Assembly: GCF_013375535.1 (NCBI RefSeq)
Contig: NZ_JABXJG010000002.1
Coordinates: forward strand, 1,178,001 to 1,242,000
DNA from: Sphingobium sp. 15-1
GTDB taxonomy: Bacteria > Pseudomonadota > Alphaproteobacteria > Sphingomonadales > Sphingomonadaceae
Direction: 5' to 3'
Length of the DNA: 64,000 nucleotides
The stretch's first letter is position 1; every line of letters begins with the position of its first letter. Of this stretch, positions 7,988 through 16,617 are shown one piece after another. Position numbers and translations under genes: made by a program. Under the pieces are notes generated by a model, which saw only the letters and a program-made list of their open reading frames with translations, was not told the DNA's origin and did not search any database.

Positions 7988-9124
7988 TCAGGAATGCCCA
8001 AGCAGGCGCATGGTGTCATGATCGACCATGGCGGCATGATATCGTTCCGCAAAGGCCGCAAGCGTCTCGACCGGCTGCATGTCGGATGGCGTCAGGAACC
8101 AGGAAACATATCCATGGATGACATCACGCCGATAGGCGAGCCATGCCTCGTCCCAACCGGGAACCGCGATGCCATGTCGGTGCAGTTCGGCCAGATAATG
8201 TTGCAGCAGATCGATTTCCCCGCATCGGCGGTCCTCGACGGAAAGCGCTCCGACGAGAAAATAGGCGACATCATGCGCCCAATGGCCTGCATGCACGACC
8301 TGCCAGTCCAGGAATCTGGGCTCGCCGTCGCGGGTGAAGTAGATATTGCCCAGATGAGGATCGCCATGGAGGATGCATGTGCCGGGGCCCTGCAAGCGCC
8401 ACAGCCGTTCAAGCGCTTCGGCCACCTTCTCCCGGTCTGCCAGGATGCCGGATGGTTTTGTGCGCTTGTGCCTTTCGAACTGGGCGGACCAGTGATCGGC
8501 GAGGAGCCAGCGTCGGAGGACGACCCTGAGAGAATCCTTCCAGTCGAATTTCGTCAATTGCCGCACGTCATTCCACCAGCGCGCATGCAGCGCCGCGAGC
8601 GAAGACAGGGCTGAACGCGCCTGGTCGATGCTCATCGGTCGCGTTGCATCGCCGAAGCTGCATTGCGCAGCCTCGAGATCCTCCATCAGCACCAGTGCCT
8701 GATGGTTCGCGCGATCGATTCCCTCGAAATAGGTCCGGGGCAGGGCGATGGGAACGTCCTGCCCGAGTTGACCGTAGAACAGGGCTTCGGCGCGATAGGC
8801 CGCCCATACGCGCTTGCGCATCGCGGCGTTGAAACCGCCCTTGAGCAGCATTTTACGAGGCAAGGACGCCCCGGATGGCCGGGCCGAATATTCGAGCGCC
8901 AGCGACAGCTTCGTCGCCGTGCCCCAGTTAATCGTCGGCATTGTCACCGATGACACGACAACTCCGGGATACCGCATGCCGAGGACGTAGCTCAGCCATG
9001 CGGCGTCCACCCGCTCTATGTCGACCGGCAGGTGCTGGAATTGCAGTTCGGGCGCTACAATCTGTTCTACAGCCAGCCCCGCGGGCTTCGACGATCCGGC
9101 GTCCATATCGTTTCGAAACTCCAT
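7988..9124 (-). CDS. APH/ecdysteroid-kinase-like phosphotransferase (378 aa)
   Basis: This is a protein-kinase-like-fold phosphotransferase. The catalytic loop HGDPHLGN is at about residues 253-260 and the metal-binding DWQ at 273-275. A lysine-containing RKMLLKGGF strand and VLMEDLEAA hinge precede them. The family (aminoglycoside phosphotransferase, ecdysteroid kinase, ACAD10/11 kinase domains) phosphorylates small hydroxyl compounds. It sits first in the run of acyl-CoA dehydrogenase genes, which recalls mammalian ACAD10/ACAD11, where a kinase domain phosphorylates a hydroxyacyl-CoA and the ACAD domain then eliminates phosphate. I chose ATG 9124 because a ggag lies ten bases before it; an in-frame ATG at 9202 is possible. 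There is a 54-bp gap to the regulator gene upstream. Confidence 0.82.
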   Translation of the reverse strand: MEFRNDMDAGSSKPAGLAVEQIVAPELQFQHLPVDIERVDAAWLSYVLGMRYPGVVVSSVTMPTINWGTATKLSLALEYSARPSGASLPRKMLLKGGFNAAMRKRVWAAYRAEALFYGQLGQDVPIALPRTYFEGIDRANHQALVLMEDLEAAQCSFGDATRPMSIDQARSALSSLAALHARWWNDVRQLTKFDWKDSLRVVLRRWLLADHWSAQFERHKRTKPSGILADREKVAEALERLWRLQGPGTCILHGDPHLGNIYFTRDGEPRFLDWQVVHAGHWAHDVAYFLVGALSVEDRRCGEIDLLQHYLAELHRHGIAVPGWDEAWLAYRRDVIHGYVSWFLTPSDMQPVETLAAFAERYHAAMVDHDTMRLLGHS

Positions 9125-9256
9125 CTGGAAGCGGCTCCATGTCTGGACTTCCGTTGGTGCGTCTGTACCCGAAACAGGGCATGCTATCTCCGCAGGCAGC
9201 ATGCCCGATCCCTGTTGATCAGCGGATTTGCAATTTTCCCCGGCGCTGAAGCCTTG

Positions 9257-10222
9257 TCAGTGGGTCAGCTTTCCAAAACTTTCCCGCTCTATCTGTATCT
9301 TCAATTCCCTCGGCGGCATTCCGAACCGGGCCTTGAACGCGCGGGAGAAGTGGCTGGGGCTGCTGAAGCCGCTGTCGAGCGCGATCTGGATGATGCTCTT
9401 GCAGTTTCTCGGGTCACGGCCCGCAAGCACAAGGTCTTCATAGGCGCGGGCAAGGCGCCGCTCCCAGATCCACTTTTCGATTCGCGTGCCGAGCAGACCG
9501 AAGCGCTCATCCAGATAGCGGCGGCTGACATTCTGCGCCTCCGCCACGCGTTCCGCAGTGAGCCAACCTTCCGCAAGATTATTCTCGATAAAGGCCATTG
9601 CGCGCCGCATGCGCACACATGGTTCGATGACGCCCCGAGCTTCGCGGAATGGCGAAGTCATGTGCGAAAGCGTCAGCAGGGAATTCAGCAAGGTGCCATA
9701 TTCGTCCGGCCGGATGGAAGCCGCATTGTCCCAGATCTGCTGGATCATCTTGAAGAAGACGTCGTTGAAACTGTCGCCGACATTCGCCTTGGACAAAATG
9801 ATCTTGTAAAAATCGGACCGGATGAAATTCGAATTCGGCATGCGGAAGAACAACTGCTTGAATTCTTCCGGATATGTCATCGTCAGGCGGTTGGCCGCGT
9901 CGAAAAAGGCGAACTCGCCCTCGTGAAGTTCAACCGTGCGATCATTTTGCGATAGCGAGAGCACGCCGTTGAGGTTGATGACCACCATCGGCGCAAATCG
10001 CTTGTTGCAAGGTGCCGGCCGGATGATCTCCTGCGCTTGCGAATGGAGGTAATAGAGCTTTGCTCCGCCCAGTTCGAAGGACAGGAATTCTCCGCCCATG
10101 TCGTGGCAGAGCGGACGCTGCTGAATGCCGGACACCGCATCGCACAGACCATTCTGCCAATGTATCGATGCTTCAGGATCCAGCGACGGATCCGGCACCC
10201 GCGCCAAGACATTCACGCCCAT
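9257..10222 (-). CDS. AraC-family transcriptional regulator (321 aa)
   Basis: The N-terminal half is an AraC_binding_2-type ligand domain (about 40-190, with HEGEFAFFDAANRLTMTYP). The C-terminal hundred residues hold two helix-turn-helix motifs: LTAERVAEAQNVSRRYLDERF, and IIQIALDSGFSSPSHFSRAFKARFGMPPRE, the AraC signature. The start ATG 10222 has a strong gaggagtaggg site. The gene diverges from the SDR operon at 10401 and leads the minus-strand ACAD group, so it probably controls one or both in response to a pathway compound. It is the only recognisable regulator in the window. Confidence 0.92.
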   Translation of the reverse strand: MGVNVLARVPDPSLDPEASIHWQNGLCDAVSGIQQRPLCHDMGGEFLSFELGGAKLYYLHSQAQEIIRPAPCNKRFAPMVVINLNGVLSLSQNDRTVELHEGEFAFFDAANRLTMTYPEEFKQLFFRMPNSNFIRSDFYKIILSKANVGDSFNDVFFKMIQQIWDNAASIRPDEYGTLLNSLLTLSHMTSPFREARGVIEPCVRMRRAMAFIENNLAEGWLTAERVAEAQNVSRRYLDERFGLLGTRIEKWIWERRLARAYEDLVLAGRDPRNCKSIIQIALDSGFSSPSHFSRAFKARFGMPPRELKIQIERESFGKLTH

Positions 10223-10260
10223 TCCCTACTCCTCGGTCTTTTATATTTGCTATCAGGATA

Positions 10261-10292
10261 TGCCGGTTTTGCGTTCTGTCAACATTCCGGCA
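10261..10292. promoter_or_regulatory. candidate operator between divergent regulator and SDR operon
   Basis: Inverted half-sites tgccgg (10261-10266) and ccggca (10287-10292) lie 20 bp apart, midway in the 178-bp divergent intergenic region beside the AraC gene. Position supports an operator role; the short match gives weak support only. Confidence 0.22.
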
Positions 10293-10400
10293 AGGCGCGC
10301 GAGCAGAGGCTATACGCGGCTTCCAGATCAGGACAGAAACTTCCGGTGCGCAGGTAAAGAAGCGGGCTTTGCGTAGAGTCGAAGAGGAATCCGAACAGCC

Positions 10401-11249
10401 ATGGTTTCGCCAAGAATTGCTCTCGTTACCGGCGCTAGCCGGGGAATCGGCAAGGCCATCGCCATCGCGCTGGGGGAGGACGGCTACACCGTTTATCTGA
10501 CCGGGCGGGCTGGATCGGCGGATGACGCCTCCATGCCACTCTTGTCGGCCGCGGATGAGGTGACGAACGTGGGCGGCAAAGGCATTCCGGTCATATGCGA
10601 TCATGGCGACGATAGCCAGGTGCGTGCACTTTTTGATCGGATCGCAGCCGAGCAGAACGGACTCGACCTTCTGGTCAACAATGCGACCTGCCTGCCGCGC
10701 GCTCTGGTCGCGCAGGGCGGCTTCTGGGACCGCTCGCTGGAACTGGCCGACATGTTCGATGTCGGCCTTCGTTCGGCCTATGTCGCCAGCGCGATGGCCG
10801 TTCCGCTGATGCTGAACAGGCCGCAGGCCCTGATCGCGAGCGTTTCCTTCTTTGGCGCGGTCACCTATTTTCACGGTCCTGCCTATGGCGCGCAGAAAGC
10901 CGGGCTGGACAAGATGATGGCGGACATGGCGCTGGAACTGAAGCCGCACGGTGTTGCCGCGCTTTCAGTGTGGCCCGGGCTCGTCAAGACGGAAATGGTG
11001 CTGCAACGCTGGAGCGGAACGCCGGAGGGCGAGGAGCGGCTGAGGTCATATGAGACCCCGGCCTTGACCGGCCAGGTCGTGGCGGCTCTCGCCAGCGACC
11101 CGGACTTGATGACCTATTCCGGCCAGCAGGTCATTGTCGCCGAATATGCGGAACGTCACGACATTCGGGAGCCGGACGGCAGCCAGCCGGTGTCGCTTCG
11201 GGAGAAGATGGGCGATCCTCGGCCGTTTCACATGACGCATTCCATCTGA
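10401..11249 (+). CDS. short-chain dehydrogenase/reductase, DHRS1-like (282 aa)
   Basis: This is an NAD(P)-dependent oxidoreductase. The Rossmann motif TGASRGIG is at about residues 10-17. The NNAG motif is NNAT at about 94-97. The catalytic Ser lies in IASVSFFGA, and the Tyr and Lys in YGAQKAGLDK. The C-terminal part (WPGLVKTEMVL) fits DHRS1-type SDRs, which are longer than classical ones. It is the first gene of a plus-strand operon with a second SDR, a DUF7064-like protein, a kinase-like protein and a zinc alcohol dehydrogenase. It probably interconverts a hydroxyl and a keto group on the pathway substrate. The start ATG 10401 follows an agaggaa site. Confidence 0.88.
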   Translation: MVSPRIALVTGASRGIGKAIAIALGEDGYTVYLTGRAGSADDASMPLLSAADEVTNVGGKGIPVICDHGDDSQVRALFDRIAAEQNGLDLLVNNATCLPRALVAQGGFWDRSLELADMFDVGLRSAYVASAMAVPLMLNRPQALIASVSFFGAVTYFHGPAYGAQKAGLDKMMADMALELKPHGVAALSVWPGLVKTEMVLQRWSGTPEGEERLRSYETPALTGQVVAALASDPDLMTYSGQQVIVAEYAERHDIREPDGSQPVSLREKMGDPRPFHMTHSI

Positions 11250-11315
11250 AGCAAGCCGCGCAGCGCGATGGAGGCCAAGATGTCATCCTGCCGCAAGTAA
11301 AAGGATGATAGCGCG

Positions 11316-12053
11316 ATGGGAGTTCTGGACGATAAGGTTGTGCTCATTTCCGGCGGCGCCCGCGGGATGGGAAGCGAACATGTGCGCCGGATCGTGGCGG
11401 AAGGCGGCAAGGTCGTCTTCACCGACCTGCTGGAGGACGACGGCCTGACGCTGGCCGGCGAATTGGGCGAAAGCGCCGAGTTCGTAAGAGCCGACGTTTC
11501 CAGCGAGGAAGACTGGCAGAAGGTCGTGGCGCTGGCCGAGGCGCGCTTCGGAAAGCTTGATGGTCTGGTCAACAATGCCGGCATCGTGATCCGCGCGCCG
11601 TTCGAGACCTTTTCCGCCGATGATTATAGGAAGGTTATCGAGGTGAACCAGATCGGCACCTTCCTAGGCATGAAGGTGGTGATCCCCGCGATGCGTCGCG
11701 CCGGGGGCGGATCGATCGTCAATATCTCGTCGATTGCCGGGCTGGTTGGGCGCGTGCAGACGGTCGCCTATTCCTCCTCCAAATTTGCCGTCCGCGGGCT
11801 GACGAAGGTCGGCGCGAGCGAGCTTGGCGAATATGGCATCCGGGTCAATTCCATTCATCCCGGCGCGGTCATGACTCCGATGTTGAAGGGCATGGACAAG
11901 TCCGTTGTCGACTCCCTGACCGGCGCCGTTCCGCTGAACCGCATCTGCCAGCCCGAGGAAGTGAGCTCGTTGATCGCATTTCTCCTGTCGGACCAGTCCG
12001 CCTATTGTTCCGGCGCCGAAATCACGATCGACGGCGGAATGACCGCTCATTGA
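11316..12053 (+). CDS. short-chain dehydrogenase, 3alpha/20beta-hydroxysteroid dehydrogenase-like (245 aa)
   Basis: This is a classical SDR with GGARGMG (cofactor), NNAG (about 87-90), a catalytic Ser in NISSIAG and YSSSKFAV (Tyr and Lys). D-L at the end of the second strand (VVFTDLLEDD) favours NAD(H). The opening LDDKVVLISGGARGMG and the ending SAYCSGAEITIDGGMTAH closely match the 3alpha(or 20beta)-hydroxysteroid dehydrogenase group. That hints at a polycyclic alcohol substrate, but this SDR group is broad and the name should not be read as proof. The aaggatg site lies before ATG 11316. It is the second gene of the operon. Confidence 0.9.
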   Translation: MGVLDDKVVLISGGARGMGSEHVRRIVAEGGKVVFTDLLEDDGLTLAGELGESAEFVRADVSSEEDWQKVVALAEARFGKLDGLVNNAGIVIRAPFETFSADDYRKVIEVNQIGTFLGMKVVIPAMRRAGGGSIVNISSIAGLVGRVQTVAYSSSKFAVRGLTKVGASELGEYGIRVNSIHPGAVMTPMLKGMDKSVVDSLTGAVPLNRICQPEEVSSLIAFLLSDQSAYCSGAEITIDGGMTAH

Positions 12054-12068
12054 CCGGAGGCAACCGCC

Positions 12069-13202
12069 ATGCTGACCTCGCTGGACGAAAGCCTGTTGCA
12101 TCAATGCGCGCTGCCGATGGCGCATGCGCAGACCAGCGACCACCGCTTCTTCGACCGTTTTGTCTTCGGATGCATCCATCCCGACGGCGATCTGGCGATC
12201 GTTGCCGGGATGGGCGTGTACAAGAATATGAACGTCATCGATGGCTTTGTCTTCGTGCAATATCAGGGTCAACAGCATAATATCCGCTTCTCTAGGGCGC
12301 TGCATCCGATTGCCGATCCCTATGGATCACGGATCGGGCCCCTGCGTCTCGATCCGCTGCGTCCTTTCGAGGCGGTTCGGCTGACGCTGGAGCAGGGGGA
12401 TTTTCCCATCGCGTGCGAACTCGATTTCTCGGCGGTGCTGCCGGCGCGGATGGAAAAGCCGCATATTGCCCGTCTCGATGGCCGGATCACGAACGACTAT
12501 CTGCGGTTTCACCAGCTTGGCAAATCATCGGGCTGGGTGGATCTGCATGGCGCCCGGCATCCGGTGGAAGGATGGTTCTCCTGGCGGGACCATAGCTGGG
12601 GCGTCAGGCCCAATGTGGGCGGGTTCGAACCGTTCACCGGGACGGGATCGGCCTCCGGATTGCCTTCCGCCTCGCGCGGGGGCGCCGGCACGCTGGTATG
12701 CTATGCCGGGTTCTGGAATGGCGAGCTTGGCGGGCATTTCCAGTTCATCGACAATGGCGAAGGGCTGCGCCTCTATACGGATGGCGAGATAGTCTATCCT
12801 GACGGCCGCCATGTCGAGATCACCGCGCTGACGCCGCACATACGCTTCCATGAAGGGACGCGCATCATGGACGTCATGGAGGTGGAGATGGGACTGGCAG
12901 ATGGCAGCTCGATCGAGCTTGAGGTGGCCACGCTGGGGCGTCCGTTCGTCTACAAGGGGGGCGGATATAATGGGGGCTTCAGCGACGGTCGCGGTCATGG
13001 CGTGTTTCGCAGCGAAGCCCTGCTGATCGAGCAGGACGTCTACGATGTCCGCCATGTGGAGAATGTCGGCTTTGCCGATGATTCTGTGGGCAAGCCTGCC
13101 CATCGCGAGCAGTTCGCTCGTGCGCGATTGGGCGGCAAGCCGGGTTACGCCTACACCCCCTGCATCGTCGTGGGCAGCCACCCGCGCTTCGGTTTTGAAT
13201 AG
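12069..13202 (+). CDS. DUF7064/7065-like protein, CrtC/AttH-type lipocalin-like fold (377 aa)
   Basis: I recognise this as a relative of the hydroxyneurosporene-synthase/AttH-type proteins now split into DUF7064 and DUF7065. The key block WFSWRDHSWGVRPNVG (about 175-190) is the family hallmark. Beta-strand-rich stretches surround it (GFVFVQYQGQQHNIRF, ALTPHIRFHEGTRIMD). No signal peptide is seen. Function is unknown; carotenoid hydratases of the same superfamily add water to a double bond in hydrophobic polyenes. It has a ggagg site and lies between an SDR and a kinase-like gene with gaps of about 15 bp, so it is likely to be a pathway component. A second member lies at 15659-16615. Confidence 0.75.
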   Translation: MLTSLDESLLHQCALPMAHAQTSDHRFFDRFVFGCIHPDGDLAIVAGMGVYKNMNVIDGFVFVQYQGQQHNIRFSRALHPIADPYGSRIGPLRLDPLRPFEAVRLTLEQGDFPIACELDFSAVLPARMEKPHIARLDGRITNDYLRFHQLGKSSGWVDLHGARHPVEGWFSWRDHSWGVRPNVGGFEPFTGTGSASGLPSASRGGAGTLVCYAGFWNGELGGHFQFIDNGEGLRLYTDGEIVYPDGRHVEITALTPHIRFHEGTRIMDVMEVEMGLADGSSIELEVATLGRPFVYKGGGYNGGFSDGRGHGVFRSEALLIEQDVYDVRHVENVGFADDSVGKPAHREQFARARLGGKPGYAYTPCIVVGSHPRFGFE

Positions 13203-13215
13203 CACAGGAATTGTG

Positions 13216-14634
13216 ATGCAATTTGATCGATATATGCTTTCGGTGGCCGCCGCCGTACACAATGATGTGGTCCCGGAAATCACGGAAAGCTACCCCCGGC
13301 ACCGGGTCGAGTTGGTCGAAACCATGTTGTTGCGGCTGGCTGCCGATGCGGCGGGGGGATTTGGCCGGGAATTTGTCGCGGAACTTGCGAAAGTGCGCGG
13401 CGGGATGGCGGAAGCAGCGTTGCCGCAGGCGCTTGGCGAAGCCCTGGAACATCTGGCGCAACTTGATCCCGCGGACGACGCCGCAATCGGGCGGGGACGC
13501 GTCGTGCTGTCCCGGCTCCTTGCGGAAAACAGCAAGGCCATCGATCGCGCGTTCATTCTCAGCCTGACCGGGGCGATCGCGAAGGCCGAGGAGGCCAGCC
13601 GGACCGCCCGCGAGGCCGCGATTGCCCAAATGGCGTCCAGGCTGGGCCACAAGGCCGGATCGGCCGAGGAACTGGTCGTCAGTGCCGACCAGATGAGCGA
13701 TTATCTGAGGCGGCGGTTCGGGCGGCAGGATTGCCTTGCCACGACGGTCAAGCCCATTCCGGGCGGGCGTTCGAAAGGCACCATCCTGCTGGATGCGCGG
13801 GTCGGCGAAGAAGCTCGATCCTTCGTCATCCGGAAGGATTTTTCGAAAAACTTCATGGGCAGCATGGTGAAGGATGAATATCCCGTGATCCGGGCGGCGT
13901 TCGACGCCGGGATCAAGGTTCCCGAACCGCTCTGGCTGGAGGAGGATGCCGGGATATTGAACGGCCAGTTCATCGTTTTCGAACGCATTGCGGGCGGACC
14001 GGCCGGCACGATGTTTGACATCATGGCCGGACCCGGCGTTATTCGCGACTATGCCCAGCAATTGGCCCGCATGCACCGGATCGACGTTGAAGCGACTGGC
14101 CTCGACCGGCAGCTCAAGTTCGGCGACAGCGAAGCGCCGGTCGCGGCGATGGTGCGGCAATCCTATTCCAAGCATCGCGCCAACACGCCTGACGAACTGC
14201 TGCTGGAGGTAGCGCACCAATGGCTGCTGGCCAATCTGGACTGCGTTTCGCAGCGGCGGGCGCTGGTCCATGGCGACGCGGGATTCCACAATGTGTTGTA
14301 TGATGGCGACCGCATGACCGGCCTGCTCGACTGGGAACTTGCTCATGTCGGCGATGCGGCCGAAGACCTCATGAAATGCAGGGCTGCGGCCTCCCAGGTC
14401 ATCCCCTGGGAAGAGTTCATGAATATCTATACCGATCATGGCGGCGAGCCGACCACGCCCCTGCGTGAGAAATTTTTCACGGTCTGGCGGCTGGTCGATT
14501 TCTCGCTCTACGCGGCGGACGCCCGCGCGATGTTCGAATCCGGCGAGGACAGCGACCTGCGCCTGGCAGCCGTCGGCTACAATACGTTCAGCCGATTGCA
14601 AAGTGCGCTTGCCGCCGCTCTCGCCCACGATTGA
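13216..14634 (+). CDS. ACAD10/11-like phosphotransferase with N-terminal helical domain (472 aa)
   Basis: The C-terminal 320 residues form an APH-type kinase: a phosphate-loop-like GGRSKGT (about 183-189), Lys in FVIRKDF (207), catalytic loop HGDAGFHN (352-359) and metal motif DWELAHVGD (372-380). The last is almost the block found in the kinase domains of ACAD10/ACAD11. The first 150 residues form a predicted helical domain without a name I can give. Kinase activity on a hydroxyacyl-CoA, followed by elimination by a separate ACAD, is a reasonable inference. ATG 13216 follows an agga site; an in-frame ATG upstream at 13045 overlaps the previous gene too far. The stop touches the next start (tgatggatg). 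Confidence 0.82.
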   Translation: MQFDRYMLSVAAAVHNDVVPEITESYPRHRVELVETMLLRLAADAAGGFGREFVAELAKVRGGMAEAALPQALGEALEHLAQLDPADDAAIGRGRVVLSRLLAENSKAIDRAFILSLTGAIAKAEEASRTAREAAIAQMASRLGHKAGSAEELVVSADQMSDYLRRRFGRQDCLATTVKPIPGGRSKGTILLDARVGEEARSFVIRKDFSKNFMGSMVKDEYPVIRAAFDAGIKVPEPLWLEEDAGILNGQFIVFERIAGGPAGTMFDIMAGPGVIRDYAQQLARMHRIDVEATGLDRQLKFGDSEAPVAAMVRQSYSKHRANTPDELLLEVAHQWLLANLDCVSQRRALVHGDAGFHNVLYDGDRMTGLLDWELAHVGDAAEDLMKCRAAASQVIPWEEFMNIYTDHGGEPTTPLREKFFTVWRLVDFSLYAADARAMFESGEDSDLRLAAVGYNTFSRLQSALAAALAHD

Positions 14635-14637
14635 TGG

Positions 14638-15636
14638 ATGGATGCCTTGGCTGACGGTCATCGTGTCGCGGCGTTCGATCCTTCTTCGGCAACGCTGAGG
14701 ATTGAACAGCGCGAGCGCCCGGCGCCGGGGCCGGGACAGATATTGGTCGCTGTCAAGCGGTGCGGCATTTGCAGTTCGGACCTGCAATGGGCGCGCTCGC
14801 CCGGTCGTCTTCCGCGCGGTGCGGTGCTGGGGCATGAACTGTCCGGATTGGTCGTTGCGATGGGCGAAGGCGTCGATCATCTGGCCATCGGCGACAAGGT
14901 CAGCTTCATGCCATTTGCCGGATGCGGACGTTGCGACTGGTGTTCCAGAGGGCTGTTCCTGCATTGCCCCGAAAAGCGATCCCAATGGGGCGGTTTCGGT
15001 GAATATGCCCTTGCCGATACCCGATCCTGCGTGAGGCTCGATGCTGCACTGCCCTTTGCGCAGGGGGCCATGATCGAGCCTTTCGCCTGCGGGTTACGCG
15101 CGGCTCGCCGGAGCGGCCTGGGCGCCGGTGACAGCGCCATGATCTTCGGGGCTGGGCCGATTGGTCTGGCCAGCTGCTACTGGCTCAGCGCCATGGGCGT
15201 CGACGTCTGGATGGTGGCGCGCAGCGATCGCCGCCGGGCTGTCGCGGAACGGATGGGAGCCAGCCGGTTCATCGCGGGAGAAGCGAAGGCGGAGGATGCC
15301 GGTTCGAGGACGATTTTCGAGTGCAGCGGCGCGCCCGGCATGCTGGAATATGCGTGCCGCATCGCTCCCCGGCTTTCGACGGTGATCGTCGCCGGCATGG
15401 CGGAGGGCGGGGCCAGCATCGATCCGGCGGTTTGCTTGGTGAAGGAAGTCACCCTTGCTTTTTGCGCGGCATATGGAATGCAGGATTTTGCCGACACGGC
15501 AGAGCATTTCGCTCGCGGAGATGCCCGGCCGCTGGAGCTTGTAGACCAGGAGGTGTTACTGGATAGGCTGCCCGATATCTTTGGACAGATGCTGACGAGC
15601 AATCCCTATTGCAAGGTGCAGCTTGTATTCCCGTGA
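14638..15636 (+). CDS. zinc-dependent alcohol dehydrogenase, MDR superfamily (332 aa)
   Basis: Catalytic zinc ligands are in CGICSSD and the GHELSG block. Four structural-zinc cysteines are present in CGRCDWCSRGLFLHC. The Rossmann fold is IFGAGPIGLASC. The protein is slightly shorter than most zinc ADHs (340-370). It follows the kinase-like gene by 3 bp and ends the plus-strand operon that starts at 10401, facing the DUF7064-like gene across 22 bp. It probably oxidises an alcohol made in the pathway. Confidence 0.88.
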   Translation: MDALADGHRVAAFDPSSATLRIEQRERPAPGPGQILVAVKRCGICSSDLQWARSPGRLPRGAVLGHELSGLVVAMGEGVDHLAIGDKVSFMPFAGCGRCDWCSRGLFLHCPEKRSQWGGFGEYALADTRSCVRLDAALPFAQGAMIEPFACGLRAARRSGLGAGDSAMIFGAGPIGLASCYWLSAMGVDVWMVARSDRRRAVAERMGASRFIAGEAKAEDAGSRTIFECSGAPGMLEYACRIAPRLSTVIVAGMAEGGASIDPAVCLVKEVTLAFCAAYGMQDFADTAEHFARGDARPLELVDQEVLLDRLPDIFGQMLTSNPYCKVQLVFP

Positions 15637-15658
15637 TATTCCCTCCCGGCCCGTACCA

Positions 15659-16615
15659 TTATGATGCCAGAACTGAATTGAGTCCAAGTTCGATGTGGCC
15701 GATCCCAGTTCGACCCGTGCGCAGGTCCGTGATCGGGCAGAGATGCTCCATGATCTCGTAGACCGGTCCGCTTTCCCGCTTTTCCGATGTGAAGGGCATG
15801 ATTGCAAAGCTCTTCGTCAGGTTCGCCTCGATCAGATAGCTGTCGTCGGCAACGCTCTCCAGCGTGAAGCGAACCGCGGAAAAGGCGTTGGCCGTGCGGG
15901 TGACGTCAACGGCGATCCCCGAGAGCACGCGGGGGCCTTGTGCGTCATCGACATAACCTTCCCGCGCTTCCACGCCCTGACGGCTAAGCATCCGGCTCGT
16001 CTTCACGCCGATCACCATGTCGTCGAACAGCAGCCCGCACCAGCTGTGGTTCGCGATCAGGCTGTCCGCGCGCATGCAATAGCTGTGGTCGCGATAGCCA
16101 AGCCCCTGGATTCTGCGTTCGCCCGTGCCACCGACAGCCAGCCTGCCCTGGACGGCAAGCGCCTGCTGATGGTGATCGTGCGGCAGGTTGGTTCCCAACG
16201 TCATCTGCTCGCGGAAAGTCACCTGATGGGGTGCGATGGCGCGGCATGCGGCGAAATCGAATGTCGGATGGGTGGCGGAAAATTCGAACTCCGCGTCGAT
16301 CTCGTCCCCCCTGACGGCAAGTCTGAAGCGGCGGCCCGGCTCGACGAAGTCGATGCGCACGGCGCCGTCCGTCAGGCAGCGGTCGAACGCCGAAATGCCC
16401 TGAAAGGGACGCTCATTCGAATATTTGAACCGTTTCCCGTCAAGCACCATGCTGAAGGTGAAGCGGGCGCGGTCGAAAGCCGGCTCGGTGTTGACGTGGC
16501 ACAGCGCATAGCAACCCTGTTCGGGCGCCATCACGACAAAAAGCCAATTCTCCTTCCATCGCAGCTTCGCAATGTCGGGGACGGGGTGGGGCAGGTCGTC
16601 AATGGGTAGCGCCAC
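15659..16615 (-). CDS. DUF7064-like protein (318 aa), relative of the 12.1-kb gene
   Basis: It carries the family block GLGYRDHSYCMRA, matching the RDHSWGVR block of the 12069-13202 protein, within a beta-rich fold (RARFTFSMVLDGKRFKY, AVRFTLESVADDSYLIEANL). No signal peptide or membrane helix is seen. The role is unknown. The preceding aldo/keto reductase gene on the same strand ends at 16618. The start is either TTG 16621, which overlaps that stop, or GTG 16615, which has a better spaced gaggg; I prefer GTG. The coupling suggests that it acts on the same compound as the reductase. Confidence 0.72.
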   Translation of the reverse strand: MALPIDDLPHPVPDIAKLRWKENWLFVVMAPEQGCYALCHVNTEPAFDRARFTFSMVLDGKRFKYSNERPFQGISAFDRCLTDGAVRIDFVEPGRRFRLAVRGDEIDAEFEFSATHPTFDFAACRAIAPHQVTFREQMTLGTNLPHDHHQQALAVQGRLAVGGTGERRIQGLGYRDHSYCMRADSLIANHSWCGLLFDDMVIGVKTSRMLSRQGVEAREGYVDDAQGPRVLSGIAVDVTRTANAFSAVRFTLESVADDSYLIEANLTKSFAIMPFTSEKRESGPVYEIMEHLCPITDLRTGRTGIGHIELGLNSVLAS

Positions 16616-16617
16616 GT

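Noticed and set aside
12979..14985. 668-codon minus-strand open frame opposite the kinase-like gene
   Set aside because: It is the mirror of strong plus-strand genes; its sequence is rich in His, Arg and Pro with no domains, as expected for shadow frames in high-GC DNA.
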